In this document: positions 43,993 through 53,900 of the stretch, piece after piece
Position numbering within the stretch: the first letter of the stretch is position 1
How the letters are laid out: every line of letters begins with the position of its first letter
Source of the DNA: UBA4733 sp036734945
GTDB lineage: Bacteria; Chloroflexota; UBA4733
Direction: 5' to 3'
DNA: 64,000 nucleotides
Assembly: GCA_036734945.1 (NCBI GenBank)
Contig: DAIMXP010000006.1
Coordinates: 1-64,000 of the forward strand
Position numbers and translations under genes: made by a program
The notes under the pieces: model-generated
What the model saw: the letters and a program-made list of their open reading frames with translations, nothing else
Told to the model about the DNA's origin: nothing
Database searches by the model: none

Positions 43993-45223
43993 TACGCCTA
44001 CTGTTCCGCTAGGAAGCGTTGCGACTGTCCTAATGGGGCAAGCCCCGTCTACGACATTTGTGTCCGAGTCCAGGGTAGGCTTGCCGTTTCTCCAAGGAAA
44101 TGCCGATTTTGGCGCCATGTACCCTGAACCTAAGCTGTTTTGCTCCCGCGCCATCAGGGTGTGCGAGCCGGGTGATATCCTCATCAGCGTGCGCGCACCA
44201 GTTGGAGCGCTGAACAGGGCTGACCAGCGTTACATCATCGGACGCGGGCTGGCTGCGATCCGAATTCGGGAACTTGATGCCGCGTATGCCTGGCATGCCG
44301 TCAAACAGGCGACTCCAAGGCTCAAAGGCGTCGCTCAGGGATCCACGTTCGACGCGGTAAGCAAGGCTGACGTCAAAGCCCTTTGCGTGCCTTTCCCGCC
44401 TCGAACAGTCCAGAGCAAGATTGCGGCAATTCTCGACACCGTCGACGCAGCCATTCAGCAGACCGAGGCGCTGATCGCCAAGTTGAAGGTGATGAAGGCC
44501 GGCCTGCTGCACGACTTGCTCATGCGCGGGTTGGATGGGGAGGGACGGCTGCGGGATGCGGGGGCGCGGCCGGAGGAGTTTAGAGATACGGTGGTCGGAC
44601 GGGTTCCCAAGGAATGGCAGGTCTGGCAACTCGGCGATCTCTCTACCCTCGTGACAAGTGGGCCGCGTGGCTGGGCCGCGTATTATGCCGAGGATGGTGC
44701 CGTATTTCTTCGCATCGGCAACCTGACACGCGAGCACGTAAACCTGAGGTTGAAGGATGTGATTCGAGTTCGACCACCCGAGGGTAGCGAAGGTAGGAGA
44801 ACAGCGCTGGAATCGGGTGACGTGCTAATTTCCATAACGGCTGATCTTGGGATCATAGGCGTTGCGCCAGTTGGCCTTGGTGAAGCCTACGTGAATCAGC
44901 ACATAGCTCTTGCGCGCGTTGACCCGGCGAGCGCTCAGTCGCCCTGGGTCGCGAACTATTTGGCAGGCGAGCCTGGTCGTAAGCAATTCGAGCGGCTAAA
45001 TGATGCCGGAGCAAAGGCAGGGCTGAACCTGCCCACGGTCCGTAGGCTTCTGATTGCGCTGCCATCATTACCCGAACAGAACAAGATTGCCGACTTGATT
45101 GACGCGCAAGATGTCCGGATTGAAGCTGAAGCCGCGTATCGCGATAAACTCCATAGACTGAAGCGAGGGTTAATGGCAGACCTCCTGGCGGGGCGGGCAC
45201 GGATTCGGGCGGAAGCAGTTTAA
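43982..45223 (+). CDS. hsdS: Type I restriction-modification specificity subunit
   Basis: 413 residues from ATG 43982, overlapping the end of hsdM by 11 bases. It has the two half-site architecture: TRD1 (about 8-150, starting VPLGSVATVLMGQAPS), a conserved helix (IAAILDTVDAAIQQTEALIA), TRD2 (about 210-365, starting EWQVWQLGDLSTLVTSGPRG) and a second helix (IADLIDAQDVRIEAEAAYRD). The DNA target cannot be predicted. Both recognition domains have lower GC than the helices, as usual for exchanged TRDs. Confidence 0.92.
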   Translation: MDNSTPTVPLGSVATVLMGQAPSTTFVSESRVGLPFLQGNADFGAMYPEPKLFCSRAIRVCEPGDILISVRAPVGALNRADQRYIIGRGLAAIRIRELDAAYAWHAVKQATPRLKGVAQGSTFDAVSKADVKALCVPFPPRTVQSKIAAILDTVDAAIQQTEALIAKLKVMKAGLLHDLLMRGLDGEGRLRDAGARPEEFRDTVVGRVPKEWQVWQLGDLSTLVTSGPRGWAAYYAEDGAVFLRIGNLTREHVNLRLKDVIRVRPPEGSEGRRTALESGDVLISITADLGIIGVAPVGLGEAYVNQHIALARVDPASAQSPWVANYLAGEPGRKQFERLNDAGAKAGLNLPTVRRLLIALPSLPEQNKIADLIDAQDVRIEAEAAYRDKLHRLKRGLMADLLAGRARIRAEAV

Positions 45224-45268
45224 CACCTTGGCAGCGACATCGCAGTGAACGGTCGATGTGAAAGCCTA

Positions 45269-45781
45269 TTATTGAACGCCGTGTGTCGCCTTGCCTGAAG
45301 GAGTTTTAACAGCAAGCATAATTAGCTGCTTCAGTATCCAGACACATCGCTGAACATACTTAATCGACAGGATGACGGTCCATAAAACGACACATGTCAT
45401 AAGAGGCTTCGGATCGCTCTGCGTGTCAAGTACCAGGGATACCAACGCCCAAACCGTCGTGAGCGCGAGTACACGAATCGCGTTGAAGTAAACCGAGAAA
45501 AGCGTCCCAAAATGTTTGCTTGTTCGAAGTATTTCCATGCCAGGTATTTCGCCAATTCCAAGGATAATGGTAACTGTCGCGATAATAAAGCCGAGAAGGG
45601 AGCCGCTAATCTGAGCGATGGATGTGTATATTCCGGTCCTGTTACTTGCTATCAGTTCCAATATCCGCTCTCGCCCCCAGTGTTTTTCGAGGAAGATCGC
45701 TATCACAACCGTAAACAGCAGTGATAAGAGTACATCGTAAATCTGAAAATTCTGTTCATAGTGCCTTCGCATCCGTTTCAC
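45269..45781 (-). CDS. Small multi-pass membrane protein, possible effector
   Basis: 170 residues, GTG start overlapping the upstream gene's stop by four bases. Four hydrophobic segments are seen: VLLSLLFTVVIAIFLE, GSLLGFIIATVTIILGIG, VLALTTVWALVSLVL and TCVVLWTVILSIKYVQ. The tail is basic. Two-gene units of a cytosolic protein and a small membrane protein inside restriction loci often act by membrane disruption, which is my inference here. GC content is clearly below the neighbours, pointing to recent transfer. Confidence 0.75.
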   Translation of the reverse strand: MKRMRRHYEQNFQIYDVLLSLLFTVVIAIFLEKHWGRERILELIASNRTGIYTSIAQISGSLLGFIIATVTIILGIGEIPGMEILRTSKHFGTLFSVYFNAIRVLALTTVWALVSLVLDTQSDPKPLMTCVVLWTVILSIKYVQRCVWILKQLIMLAVKTPSGKATHGVQ

Positions 45782-46743
45782 CTCCCGAGTGCGGTTGCCC
45801 TCGCTATCTCTTCCGCCATGTCGCCATGTGCGTTTTCTATGGCTAAGAACATGGCATCTGGATCAATGGCCCGGTGGCGCCCTTGCACCCGTGCTACCTC
45901 CCGGGACGCGATGAGCTGATTCCGCAGTAGATCGAGCTCCTCAAAAGCGTCTCCGACCTCCTCGCGACCTTGAATCTTGAAAGTATCTGCCGCGGACATA
46001 ACGTCGGGGTGTCGAGCGATACCCCTTACCTGGTCTAATGCGCGTTCGGGGAGTGAACGTCCGCTTCGAGGCTGCGATCGTGCCATAATCTGAACAACCG
46101 GCGCGTCTAGGTTGTCCATTAACGCCCGGAATGTCCCGAACATGCTCTCGTCACGTTCCTGATCTAGATCCACGCGCGATCGGTTCAGACGTAGGTTGAT
46201 AAGGTTTATTTCGCGAAGGCGCATAAGTTGCTCCTGCACGTCCGCGCGTAAAAGTACCTCGAATACAATTGCTGGCAGTTCGTTTGGGAACTTGGTCCGG
46301 AAATACCTGGGCAGGCGGGTGATTCGGGGACCATACGAGTTGAGTTCGATACCGACTACATTTCCGGCAAAGAACACCACGTGGGAAACCTCGAGCAGAC
46401 CCTGGCGCTCAAAAATCGATAGAGGAGATATGTTGCCTGCCTCCTCAAGCATGGGTAGTCCCGACCGGCGCGATACACCGAGTTGCATGCGTAACGGCAA
46501 CGAATGTCCGCTTGTCGGAGGCAACCAAACACAAAAATCGTGACCTCGTTCAATCTCCTGGTATCGGTCACCCGTTCCAAACTGCAGTTGTCCGATAAGG
46601 CTAGCCGCTTGCTGCAGATTGAACTTTCCTGCATCCTCTGGGCGGACTGTTCGCCAACGATAAAAATGAACTTGTCGCGTAGTTATGTCGTCGGGCGGTT
46701 GACCTCCGCCTGTCCCCCTGCGACGCCCTCTGTTGCCAACCAC
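45778..46743 (-). CDS. Uncharacterised cytosolic partner of the membrane protein
   Basis: 321 residues from GTG 46743 with AAAGGA upstream. The N-terminal 25 residues are basic and disordered. Residues 25-190 form an alpha/beta domain (RQVHFYRWRTVRPEDAGKFN; SLIGQLQFGTGDRYQEIERG; SHVVFFAGNVVGIELNSYGP) that recalls phage-sensing DUF families with an antiviral role, without a firm match. The last 130 residues are helical. It is translationally coupled to the four-helix membrane protein. The pair sits between hsdS and the rest of the island on the opposite strand. Confidence 0.65.
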   Translation of the reverse strand: MVGNRGRRRGTGGGQPPDDITTRQVHFYRWRTVRPEDAGKFNLQQAASLIGQLQFGTGDRYQEIERGHDFCVWLPPTSGHSLPLRMQLGVSRRSGLPMLEEAGNISPLSIFERQGLLEVSHVVFFAGNVVGIELNSYGPRITRLPRYFRTKFPNELPAIVFEVLLRADVQEQLMRLREINLINLRLNRSRVDLDQERDESMFGTFRALMDNLDAPVVQIMARSQPRSGRSLPERALDQVRGIARHPDVMSAADTFKIQGREEVGDAFEELDLLRNQLIASREVARVQGRHRAIDPDAMFLAIENAHGDMAEEIARATALGR

Positions 46744-46831
46744 CTGTTGTCCTTTCCATTTTCCACCTCAAGCCATAGGATAGGTATCCACGCCGCGTAG
46801 GCCCCGGCGGAATTGGCTCCGGGCCAAAAGA

Positions 46832-46847
46832 TAGAACGTAAGTTCTA
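46832..46847. promoter_or_regulatory. 16-base inverted repeat in the divergent intergenic region
   Basis: TAGAAC (46832-46837), GTAA, GTTCTA (46842-46847) is a perfect inverted repeat in the 342-base region between the divergent genes at 46743 and 47086. On the minus strand a TATACT box lies beside it. It could be the operator of the membrane-effector operon. The rest of the region shows no convincing gene. Confidence 0.4.
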
Positions 46848-47085
46848 GTATACCCCATGGATTGAATAGTGTCTGCCACGTCGCTAGCTCGTCGATTGGG
46901 GCATCAATTGAGCGCTGACCTTGCCAACGCCGCGAAACTCTGGCACATCTCCGTTCGTCCACCTGTACTATACTCCTGTCCGTTGACCATTTGCTGAACG
47001 CCGCGTTCGATCACCACCGAATAGGGCCCGCGTGGCGGAAGATCACCAGTCTTATCCTAGCCCAGCTTGGAGTGAATGAAGCCAG

Positions 47086-48021
47086 ATGGCAGCACCTCGC
47101 GTCTTCGGTAGCTCGCCGTATGCTGATGTGCGGGTGCTGATTACCGTGAAGACTTACCCCACGCCGAGCGCAAAATACATTGAGACGGTATGCACCGCCG
47201 GTATCACGGATGACGGACGTTTCATTCGGCTCTATCCGATTCCCTATCGCATGCTCCAGTCTCCGCGGCGATACAAGAAGTATCAGTGGGTCCGCCTCAA
47301 GGTGCAGAAACGGTCCGCGGATTCCCGCCCGGAGAGCTACTCGGTGGATGAGGAAAGCATCGAGATCGAGAACGAGGTCGGCACAGCGAAGGCGTGGAAG
47401 GCACGCCGCGACATCATCTTGCCGCTTCGCTCGCCGTCCATCGAGGATCTTCGGCGGCAGCAGCAGGAAACGCGCTGCTCACTGGGGCTCGTTCGGCCGG
47501 CTCGTGTTGCTCAATTCCGCATCGTGGACGCCAAGGAAACTGACTGGACAGACGACGAACGCGCCAAACTCACGCGGACGCCACTCTTTCGATCTGCTCC
47601 GTACCGCTCGCTCGAGAAGATTCCCTACGAGTTCCGCTACCAGTTCACCTGTGACGACCCCGAGTGCAACGGACACGATATGCAGGTGCTGGATTGGGAG
47701 GTCGCCCAATCATACCGACAGTGGTCCCGGCAGTATGGAGCGAGGTGGCGCGACGCCATGGAGAAGAAATATGCCGATGAGCTTGTCACGCGTCGAGATC
47801 TTCACTTTTACGTGGGGACGGTGAGTTCACACCCCGCGACGTGGACAATCATTGGATTGTTCTACCCGCCATTGACGACGGACCCGCCGCCCCAGGCGGC
47901 TCGGCCCTCACAGGTGACAGGGAGTCGACGCCAGGATGCCTTCAAAGGCGTCAGCGATGAGCGACCGGTGACACAGGCTCGCCTCCCCTTCGAAGCAGAG
48001 GAGACAGACCCGTCGACCTGA
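47086..48021 (+). CDS. Uncharacterised protein, convergent partner of DUF488
   Basis: 311 residues. It opens with a conserved-looking beta-rich segment (DVRVLITVKTYPTPSAKYIE, then TVCTAGITDDGRFIRLYPIP) followed by RYKKYQWVRLKVQKRSADSRPES in parts. A cysteine pair lies in CDDPECNGHDMQVLDWE, and the tail is disordered and proline-rich. I associate the LITVKTYP...RLYP family with DUF488 neighbours, but no activity is known to me. The 3' 114 bases are also coding on the other strand. Confidence 0.75.
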   Translation: MAAPRVFGSSPYADVRVLITVKTYPTPSAKYIETVCTAGITDDGRFIRLYPIPYRMLQSPRRYKKYQWVRLKVQKRSADSRPESYSVDEESIEIENEVGTAKAWKARRDIILPLRSPSIEDLRRQQQETRCSLGLVRPARVAQFRIVDAKETDWTDDERAKLTRTPLFRSAPYRSLEKIPYEFRYQFTCDDPECNGHDMQVLDWEVAQSYRQWSRQYGARWRDAMEKKYADELVTRRDLHFYVGTVSSHPATWTIIGLFYPPLTTDPPPQAARPSQVTGSRRQDAFKGVSDERPVTQARLPFEAEETDPST

Positions 48022-48336
48022 AAGGAGCGAGACGTAGTCGCCAATGAGACCAATCAGGCTTCCAAGATGGTCGATGTAGCCGAGCCGGAACTGTGCCCAC
48101 TCGCCGCCGGCCCGATATGCCTTGCGAAGATCCAGTGGACTGCCAAGCCGCGAATCGTGAAGATAATCGATACCCGCATCTTCGAGCGCACGCTTGAGCT
48201 GGCCCTTGGAGAATCCCGGCTTCCGACTCCAGGCATACTCTCTGACGTCAAGGACGATATCAACGTCGTTTTTCTGTAACGTCTGCGTGAGTTCGTCCAG
48301 CCGGCGCCCTTGATAGCCGATAGTGAATACCTGCAT
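47908..48336 (-). CDS. DUF488-family protein
   Basis: 142 residues from ATG 48336, with GGGGAAG upstream. Family landmarks are all present: FTIGYQGRRLDELTQTL, VLDVREYAWSRKPGFSKGQL, YLHDSRLGSPLDLRKAYRAG and the C-terminal cysteine motif LLCFEGEASLCHRSLIA. The biochemical role is not established; the Cys/His cluster suggests metal or nucleotide chemistry. Its last 38 codons overlap antisense with the neighbouring gene, so the two share a terminator region and possibly regulation. Confidence 0.88.
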   Translation of the reverse strand: MQVFTIGYQGRRLDELTQTLQKNDVDIVLDVREYAWSRKPGFSKGQLKRALEDAGIDYLHDSRLGSPLDLRKAYRAGGEWAQFRLGYIDHLGSLIGLIGDYVSLLSGRRVCLLCFEGEASLCHRSLIADAFEGILASTPCHL

Positions 48337-48477
48337 GTCTTCCCCGGTAGCCTCCGTTCCTCCACTATTGTAGCCAACGGCCATGATCGTTCCTGGCCGA
48401 CTATACGTTCATGCAGCAGCGCGGTATCGTTACGCAGGCTAACATCCGCAAGAATCGGAATTACCTCAGGGGGCTGC

Positions 48478-48933
48478 ATGATCGAGCTCGGGCACGGCGA
48501 TCTGCTCCAAGCCGACGCTGAGGCGCTGGTCAACGCCATCAACTGCGTCGGCGTTATGGGCAAGGGCATCGCGCTGCAATTCAAGCAGGCGTTCCCGGAG
48601 AACTTCCGGCGCTACGCTCAGGCATGCGCCGGCGAGGTGCGGCCCGGGCGGATGTTCGTGGTGGATACCGGCATTCCAGGGCGTCACCGGTACATCGTCA
48701 ACTTCCCCACCAAGCGGCATTGGAGGAACGGGTCGCGGCTGGAAGATATCGAGTCCGGCCTCCGCACGCTGGTAGCAGAGGTGCAAGAGCGCGATATTCA
48801 CTCGATCGCCATTCCTCCGCTTGGCTGCGGCAACGGCGGTCTGCTTTGGGCAGATGTCAAACCGCGCATTGAGGCGGCATGTAGCCCGCTGGCGAATGTG
48901 CGGGTGATTCTCTTCGAGCCGGTTGGTGCGTGA
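48478..48933 (+). CDS. DarG-like macrodomain protein, without toxin
   Basis: 151 residues from ATG 48478, not preceded by a good ribosome site. The whole chain is a macrodomain: NAINCVGVMGKGIALQFKQA, FPTKRHWRNGSRLEDIESGL and PPLGCGNGGLLWADVKPRIE. Lys79 corresponds to the catalytic lysine of DarG, which removes ADP-ribose from DNA bases. It is strikingly similar to the first half of DarG at 60321 but lacks the C-terminal domain, and no DarT is adjacent. It may protect against ADP-ribosylation of DNA on its own. Confidence 0.88.
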   Translation: MIELGHGDLLQADAEALVNAINCVGVMGKGIALQFKQAFPENFRRYAQACAGEVRPGRMFVVDTGIPGRHRYIVNFPTKRHWRNGSRLEDIESGLRTLVAEVQERDIHSIAIPPLGCGNGGLLWADVKPRIEAACSPLANVRVILFEPVGA

Positions 48934-48951
48934 TGGGGAGCAGGGCGAGCG

Positions 48952-50910
48952 ATGGCAACGCACACAGACATTGAAGAGATCCTGGCGCGCCGCGAGGATA
49001 CCGACTTCGAGGTCAAGGCGGCGCAGGGGCGCGACGGCGACGGGGAGCTGCCGCGGTCGGTGTGGGAGTCCTACTCGGCTATGGCAAATACTGAGGGCGG
49101 TATCATCCTGCTTGGCGCCAGGGAAGACGAAAGCCGGGACTTGACGCTGCTCGGCTTGCACCAGCCGGCGAAGGTACTCAAGGCTTTCTGGGACCAGATC
49201 AACGACCGGCACGTCGTCAGCGCCAACGTGTTGCAGAGCGACGATGCCCAGGTGATCGAGCACGACGGCAAGCAGCTGCTCTGCATCCAGGTGCCGCGCG
49301 CCACACGCCAGCAGCGCCCGGTGTACATCGGTCCGAACCCGCTGACCGGTACGTATCGGCGCAACTTTGAGGGCGATTACCGCTGTGACGAGGCGACGGT
49401 GCGCCGCATGCTGGCCGACTCCAGCGATGAATCGCGTGATGCCCACCTGTTGCCCGGCTTCGGCTTGGCTGACCTGGATCTGGAGAGCCTGGCGGCCTAC
49501 CGGAACCTCTTTCGCTCGGCACGACCAGGGCACCCCTGGATCACCCTCGATGAACGCGACTTTCTGGCGAACCTGGGCGGCTGGCTGAAGGAGCGAGAGG
49601 GCGGCAAGGAAGGCCCTACCCTGGCCGGGGTCCTGATGTTCGGACGTTTTCGCCCGATTCACGAAGCGGTCCCCTACTACATCGTCGACTACCAGGAGCG
49701 ACCGGGAGCAGAGTCCGATATCCGCTGGCTGGATCGGGTGACGACCGACGGCACCTGGTCCGGCAACCTGTTCGACTTCTATCGTCGCGCCTATGCCAAA
49801 CTCACGGACGGCCTGAAGGTACCGTTCCGGCTGGAGCACGGGTACCAGCGCATCGATGAGACGCATGTGCATGAGGCAGTGCGGGAGGCGCTGGTCAACA
49901 CGCTGATCCACGCGGACTATGCCGGCCCCATCGGTATTCTCGCCATCAAGCAGCCGGACCGCTTTGTCTTTCGCAACCCCGGTGGGCTGCGCATGTCGGT
50001 CGACGCCGTTCTGGCCGGCGGCACAAGCGACTGCCGCAACCGCAACCTGCAGAAGATGTTTCAGATGGTCGGGCTGGGCGAGCAGGCCGGGTCCGGCTAC
50101 GCCAAGATACTCCGCGCCTGGTCCGAAGAGCATTGGCGCGCTCCGCTGTTGCGGGAGACCTTGCAGCCGGAATACACCACGCTGCAACTGCCGATGATCA
50201 GCCTGTTGCCCCAGGAAGCGCTTGATGAGCTGGATCGCCTGATCGGACCAGACTTCCGAACATTGGGGCGTGACGAGCGGCTGGCACTGGCGACGGCGCT
50301 CATTGAAGGCCGGCTGACCAATGCCCGCCTGCGGGAGATCACCGACAAACACCCGCGTGATCTGACGATATTGCTGCGCAGCCTGGTCAGCCGGGGACTG
50401 CTGCTCTCCGATGGAGTCGGCCGGGGCACGTACTACCAACTCCCAGGCGCGCCAAATGGTGGAGGCCTCTTCCCATTGGTGGGGGCGGCATTTGCCACCG
50501 TCGCACGGGGACAAGTGGAACCTTCGACGGCAGAGGTCGCTCACTCGGGCCCGGACCTCGAACATTCAAGGCGAGAGGTCGAACATTCAGCTCTTGAACC
50601 CGAACATTCGAGCGTCCAGGTCGAACATATGGAGCGATCTCTGGATGCTACGCGCGCCCTGGCAGAATTTGGCGCAATCGCACAGAGCAAGGGTAGAGTG
50701 TCCAGAGCAATTACTGAGTACACCATCCTTGCGCTCTGCCGGGGTCGGTATGTTACCCCAAGAGAGCTGGCTACAGCACTGCATCGCGACGCGATAGCCG
50801 TTCGTGTGCATTATTTGCGTACTCTCGTAAGGCGAGGGATGTTGGAGATGCTGTACCCGGATACGCCCAGCCACCCGGCCCAGGCCTACCGAACCCGAGA
50901 CAACGCGTGA
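48952..50910 (+). CDS. AlbA_2 (Schlafen-like) / HATPase protein with wHTH and heptad repeats
   Basis: 652 residues. Residues 1-150 are an AlbA_2 putative nucleic-acid-binding domain (REDTDFEVKAAQGRD, MANTEGGIILLGAREDES, then NPLTGTYRRNFEGDY). Residues 290-430 hold a HATPase_c_4-type ATP-binding core (EAVREALVNTLIHADY, FRNPGGLRMS, GLGEQAGSGYAKIL). Winged helices follow at about 450-510 and in the C-terminal 70 residues. Residues 528-562 are five tandem heptads around a xxEHSxx core. Such proteins are common passengers in type I restriction loci. Its stop overlaps the hsdR GTG. A regulatory role in the system is inferred. Confidence 0.88.
   Translation: MATHTDIEEILARREDTDFEVKAAQGRDGDGELPRSVWESYSAMANTEGGIILLGAREDESRDLTLLGLHQPAKVLKAFWDQINDRHVVSANVLQSDDAQVIEHDGKQLLCIQVPRATRQQRPVYIGPNPLTGTYRRNFEGDYRCDEATVRRMLADSSDESRDAHLLPGFGLADLDLESLAAYRNLFRSARPGHPWITLDERDFLANLGGWLKEREGGKEGPTLAGVLMFGRFRPIHEAVPYYIVDYQERPGAESDIRWLDRVTTDGTWSGNLFDFYRRAYAKLTDGLKVPFRLEHGYQRIDETHVHEAVREALVNTLIHADYAGPIGILAIKQPDRFVFRNPGGLRMSVDAVLAGGTSDCRNRNLQKMFQMVGLGEQAGSGYAKILRAWSEEHWRAPLLRETLQPEYTTLQLPMISLLPQEALDELDRLIGPDFRTLGRDERLALATALIEGRLTNARLREITDKHPRDLTILLRSLVSRGLLLSDGVGRGTYYQLPGAPNGGGLFPLVGAAFATVARGQVEPSTAEVAHSGPDLEHSRREVEHSALEPEHSSVQVEHMERSLDATRALAEFGAIAQSKGRVSRAITEYTILALCRGRYVTPRELATALHRDAIAVRVHYLRTLVRRGMLEMLYPDTPSHPAQAYRTRDNA
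50533..50637 (+). repeat. Five tandem 21-bp repeats encoding EHS heptads
   Basis: Units are 50533-50553, 50554-50574, 50575-50595, 50596-50616 and 50617-50637, encoding EVAHSGP, DLEHSRR, EVEHSAL, EPEHSSV and QVEHMER. The protein pattern is better conserved than the DNA, so selection is on the heptad. Confidence 0.85.
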
Positions 50911-53900
50911 CCACCTTCCCCGACGAATACACCGAGGTCGAACGTCCGCTCATTGACCAACTGCAGGCACTGGGCTGGCAGTATCTGGCGGGCGATACCG
51001 ATGTGCCGGAGTTGACGGAGCGGCGCAGCTTCCGGGAGGTGTTGCTGCTGGGGCGGCTGCATGCGGCCATCCGGCGCCTCAATGTGGATGAGGATGGCCT
51101 GCCCTGGCTGGACGATGGCCGGGTCTTTGCCGCCGCTGGTGAGCTGGAACGGCTCGGTGCGCCGAAGCTGCTGGAAGCGAACCAACTGGCGACGGAGTTG
51201 CTGCTCAAGGGCACGGCGGTCGAAGGCGACGCACTGCGCCACGACGGTAAGGAGCAGACGGCTCGCTTCATCGACTTTGTCCGGCCGGAACGCAACGATT
51301 TCCTGGTCGTCAACCAGTTCCGCGTCGATGGGCCGGGCGGCCAGCGCACAATCATCCCCGATCTCGTGCTGTTCGTGAACGGCATCCCGCTGGTCGTGAT
51401 CGAGGCCAAGAGTCCGGCAGCGACCGACCCTATCGAGGCCGGCATCACGCAGTTGCTGCGCTACACCAACCGGCGCGGCTGGGTCACCGCCGAGGAGGGC
51501 GCGGAGCAACTCTTCCACTACAACCAGTTCCTGGTGGCAACCTGCTTCCACCAGGCGCATGTGGGGACCATCGGCGCTTCCTACGAGCACTACCTGGAGT
51601 GGAAGGATACCAGCCCCGTGCCGATGGCGCAGGTGGCGCAGGAGCTGGGTGTGGACCACCTCAGCAGCCAGCAGACGCTCGTCGCCGGCATGCTGCGTCC
51701 CGCCCACCTGCTGGATATCGTGCGCAACTTCACCCTTTTCAGTCAGGCCGGCGGCAAAACTGTGAAGATCGTCGCCCGCTACCAGCAGTTTCGGGCAGTG
51801 CAGGAAGCCGTGCGGCGTTTGCTGCACGGGCAGACGAAGGCCCAGCACGGGCTGGAGGATCAGCGCGGCGGCATCATCTGGCACACCCAGGGCTCCGGCA
51901 AGAGTCTCACCATGGTCTTCCTGATCCGCAAGATGCGCACAGTGCCGGGGCTGCGCCGCTTCAAGGTGGTGATCGTCACCGACCGCACCGACCTGGAGCA
52001 GCAGCTCAGCGGCACCGCTACCTTGACCAACGAGACCGTGCGCCGCGCTCGGAGCGCCACCGATCTGCAAACGATCCTACGCGAAGACGGACCGGACCTG
52101 GTCTTCGCCACCATCCAGAAGTATCGCGCGCCGGATGACGAGGTTACGGTGCTGGAGTTGGAACGGCGTCCGGCGGAAGGCCAGATGCGCGAGGTCGCGG
52201 AGACGCCGGGCGAGTACGCCACCGGCGGGCAGGTATTGCGGCTGCCGGCGGCGGAGCCTGACTACCCCCTCTTGAACGAGTCGACGGAGATTCTGGTGCT
52301 GGTGGACGAGGCGCACCGTTCGCAGAACAATACGCTCCACGCCGGCCTGCTGCACGCGCTGCCGAACTGCGCCCGCATCGGCTTCACCGGCACGCCGATC
52401 CTCATGGGTGACGCCAAGAAGACGCGCGACATCTTCGGTGACTTCATCGACCGCTACACCATCCAGCAGTCGGAGGCCGACGGCGCGACCGTCGCCATCC
52501 GCTACGAGGGCCGTACCGCACCGGGAACGGTGGTCGATGGGCAAAGCCTCGACCAGCTCTTCGAGGACATGTTTCGGGAGCGGACACCAAACGAGATCGA
52601 AGCGATCAAGCGCAAGTACGCCACCGCCGGCGATGTGCTGGAAGCGCCGAAGCTGATCGCCGCCAAAGCTGCCAACATGCTGCGGCATTATGTCGATACA
52701 GTGCTGCCCAACGGGCTCAAAGCGCAGGTCGTCGCCACCAGCCGCCTGGCGGCCGTGCGCTACCAGGCGGCGCTGCTCAAGGCCCGCAACGAGATCGTGG
52801 CGGCGGTGGAACGGCTCGACCTGGCGCTGTTGACCCTGCCGGACGATGAGCTCCTGCGCTACGATGCCGAGACGCAGTTCCTCGTCCGCGCGCACGCCCA
52901 TCTGGACCTGCTGCGGCGCCTGGAGTTTGGCGTCGTCATCTCCGCCGGCAGCCACAACGACGATCCTGCCTGGCACACCTGGACCGACAAGGGGCTGACC
53001 GATGCCCGCATCGCCCGCTTCAAGCGTCCACTGGGCGCCTCCCGCTCAGAGCAGCAGGACCCACTGGCCTTCCTCTGCGTCAAGAGCATGCTCCTCACCG
53101 GCTTCGACGCCCCCGTCGAGCAGGTGATCTACCTCGATCGCTTCATGCAGAGTCACGAACTGCTCCAGGCCATCGCCCGCGTCAACCGGCCGGCCGCCAA
53201 CAAGTCGCACGGGCTGGTGGTCGACTATTTCGGCATCGCCTGGCACCTGAAGGAGGCGCTGGCCGCCTACAGCGCCGATGAAGTCCAGGGCGCGTTGACA
53301 CGCCTGGACGACGAACTGCCCCAGTTGCGTGACCGCCACCAACGGGTGGTGCAGGTCTTTCGCGATCGTGGGTTGGCCGGTCTGGAACCGGTGAACCCCT
53401 GTATCGACCTGCTACGCGACCTGCGCGGGCGGGCGGAGTTCGTCGTCAAGCTGAAGCAGTTCCTGGAGAGTCTCGACATCGTGCTGCCGCGTCCCGAGGC
53501 GCTGCCCTACATCCGCGACGCCAGGCTGCTCGGCTACATCAACAAGTCGGCGGCGAACCTCTACCGCGACGAGCAACTCAACCTCGTCGGTGCCGAGCCG
53601 AAAGTGCGGGCGCTGATCGACCAGTACATCGTGGCGCAGGGGATCGACCCCAAGATTCCGCCGATCTCCATTCTCGACGCCAACTTCGCCGGCGTGGTCG
53701 AGGCGCACACCTCCAACCGGGCCAGGGCATCGGAGATGGAGTTCGCGGCGCGCCACCACATCGACAGCCACTTTGCCGAAGACCCGGCCTATTACCGCAA
53801 GCTCAGCGAAAGGCTGGCAGCGATTCTGCAGCAGTTCGCCGACAACTGGGAGGAGTTGGTCGCCGCCCTGCGCCGGTTCTCGGACGAGGTACGCTCCGGG

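Noticed and set aside
46768..46962. A 64-residue minus-strand frame between divergent genes
   Set aside because: Plausible composition in its second half but no ribosome site, motif or conserved neighbour; too weak to call.
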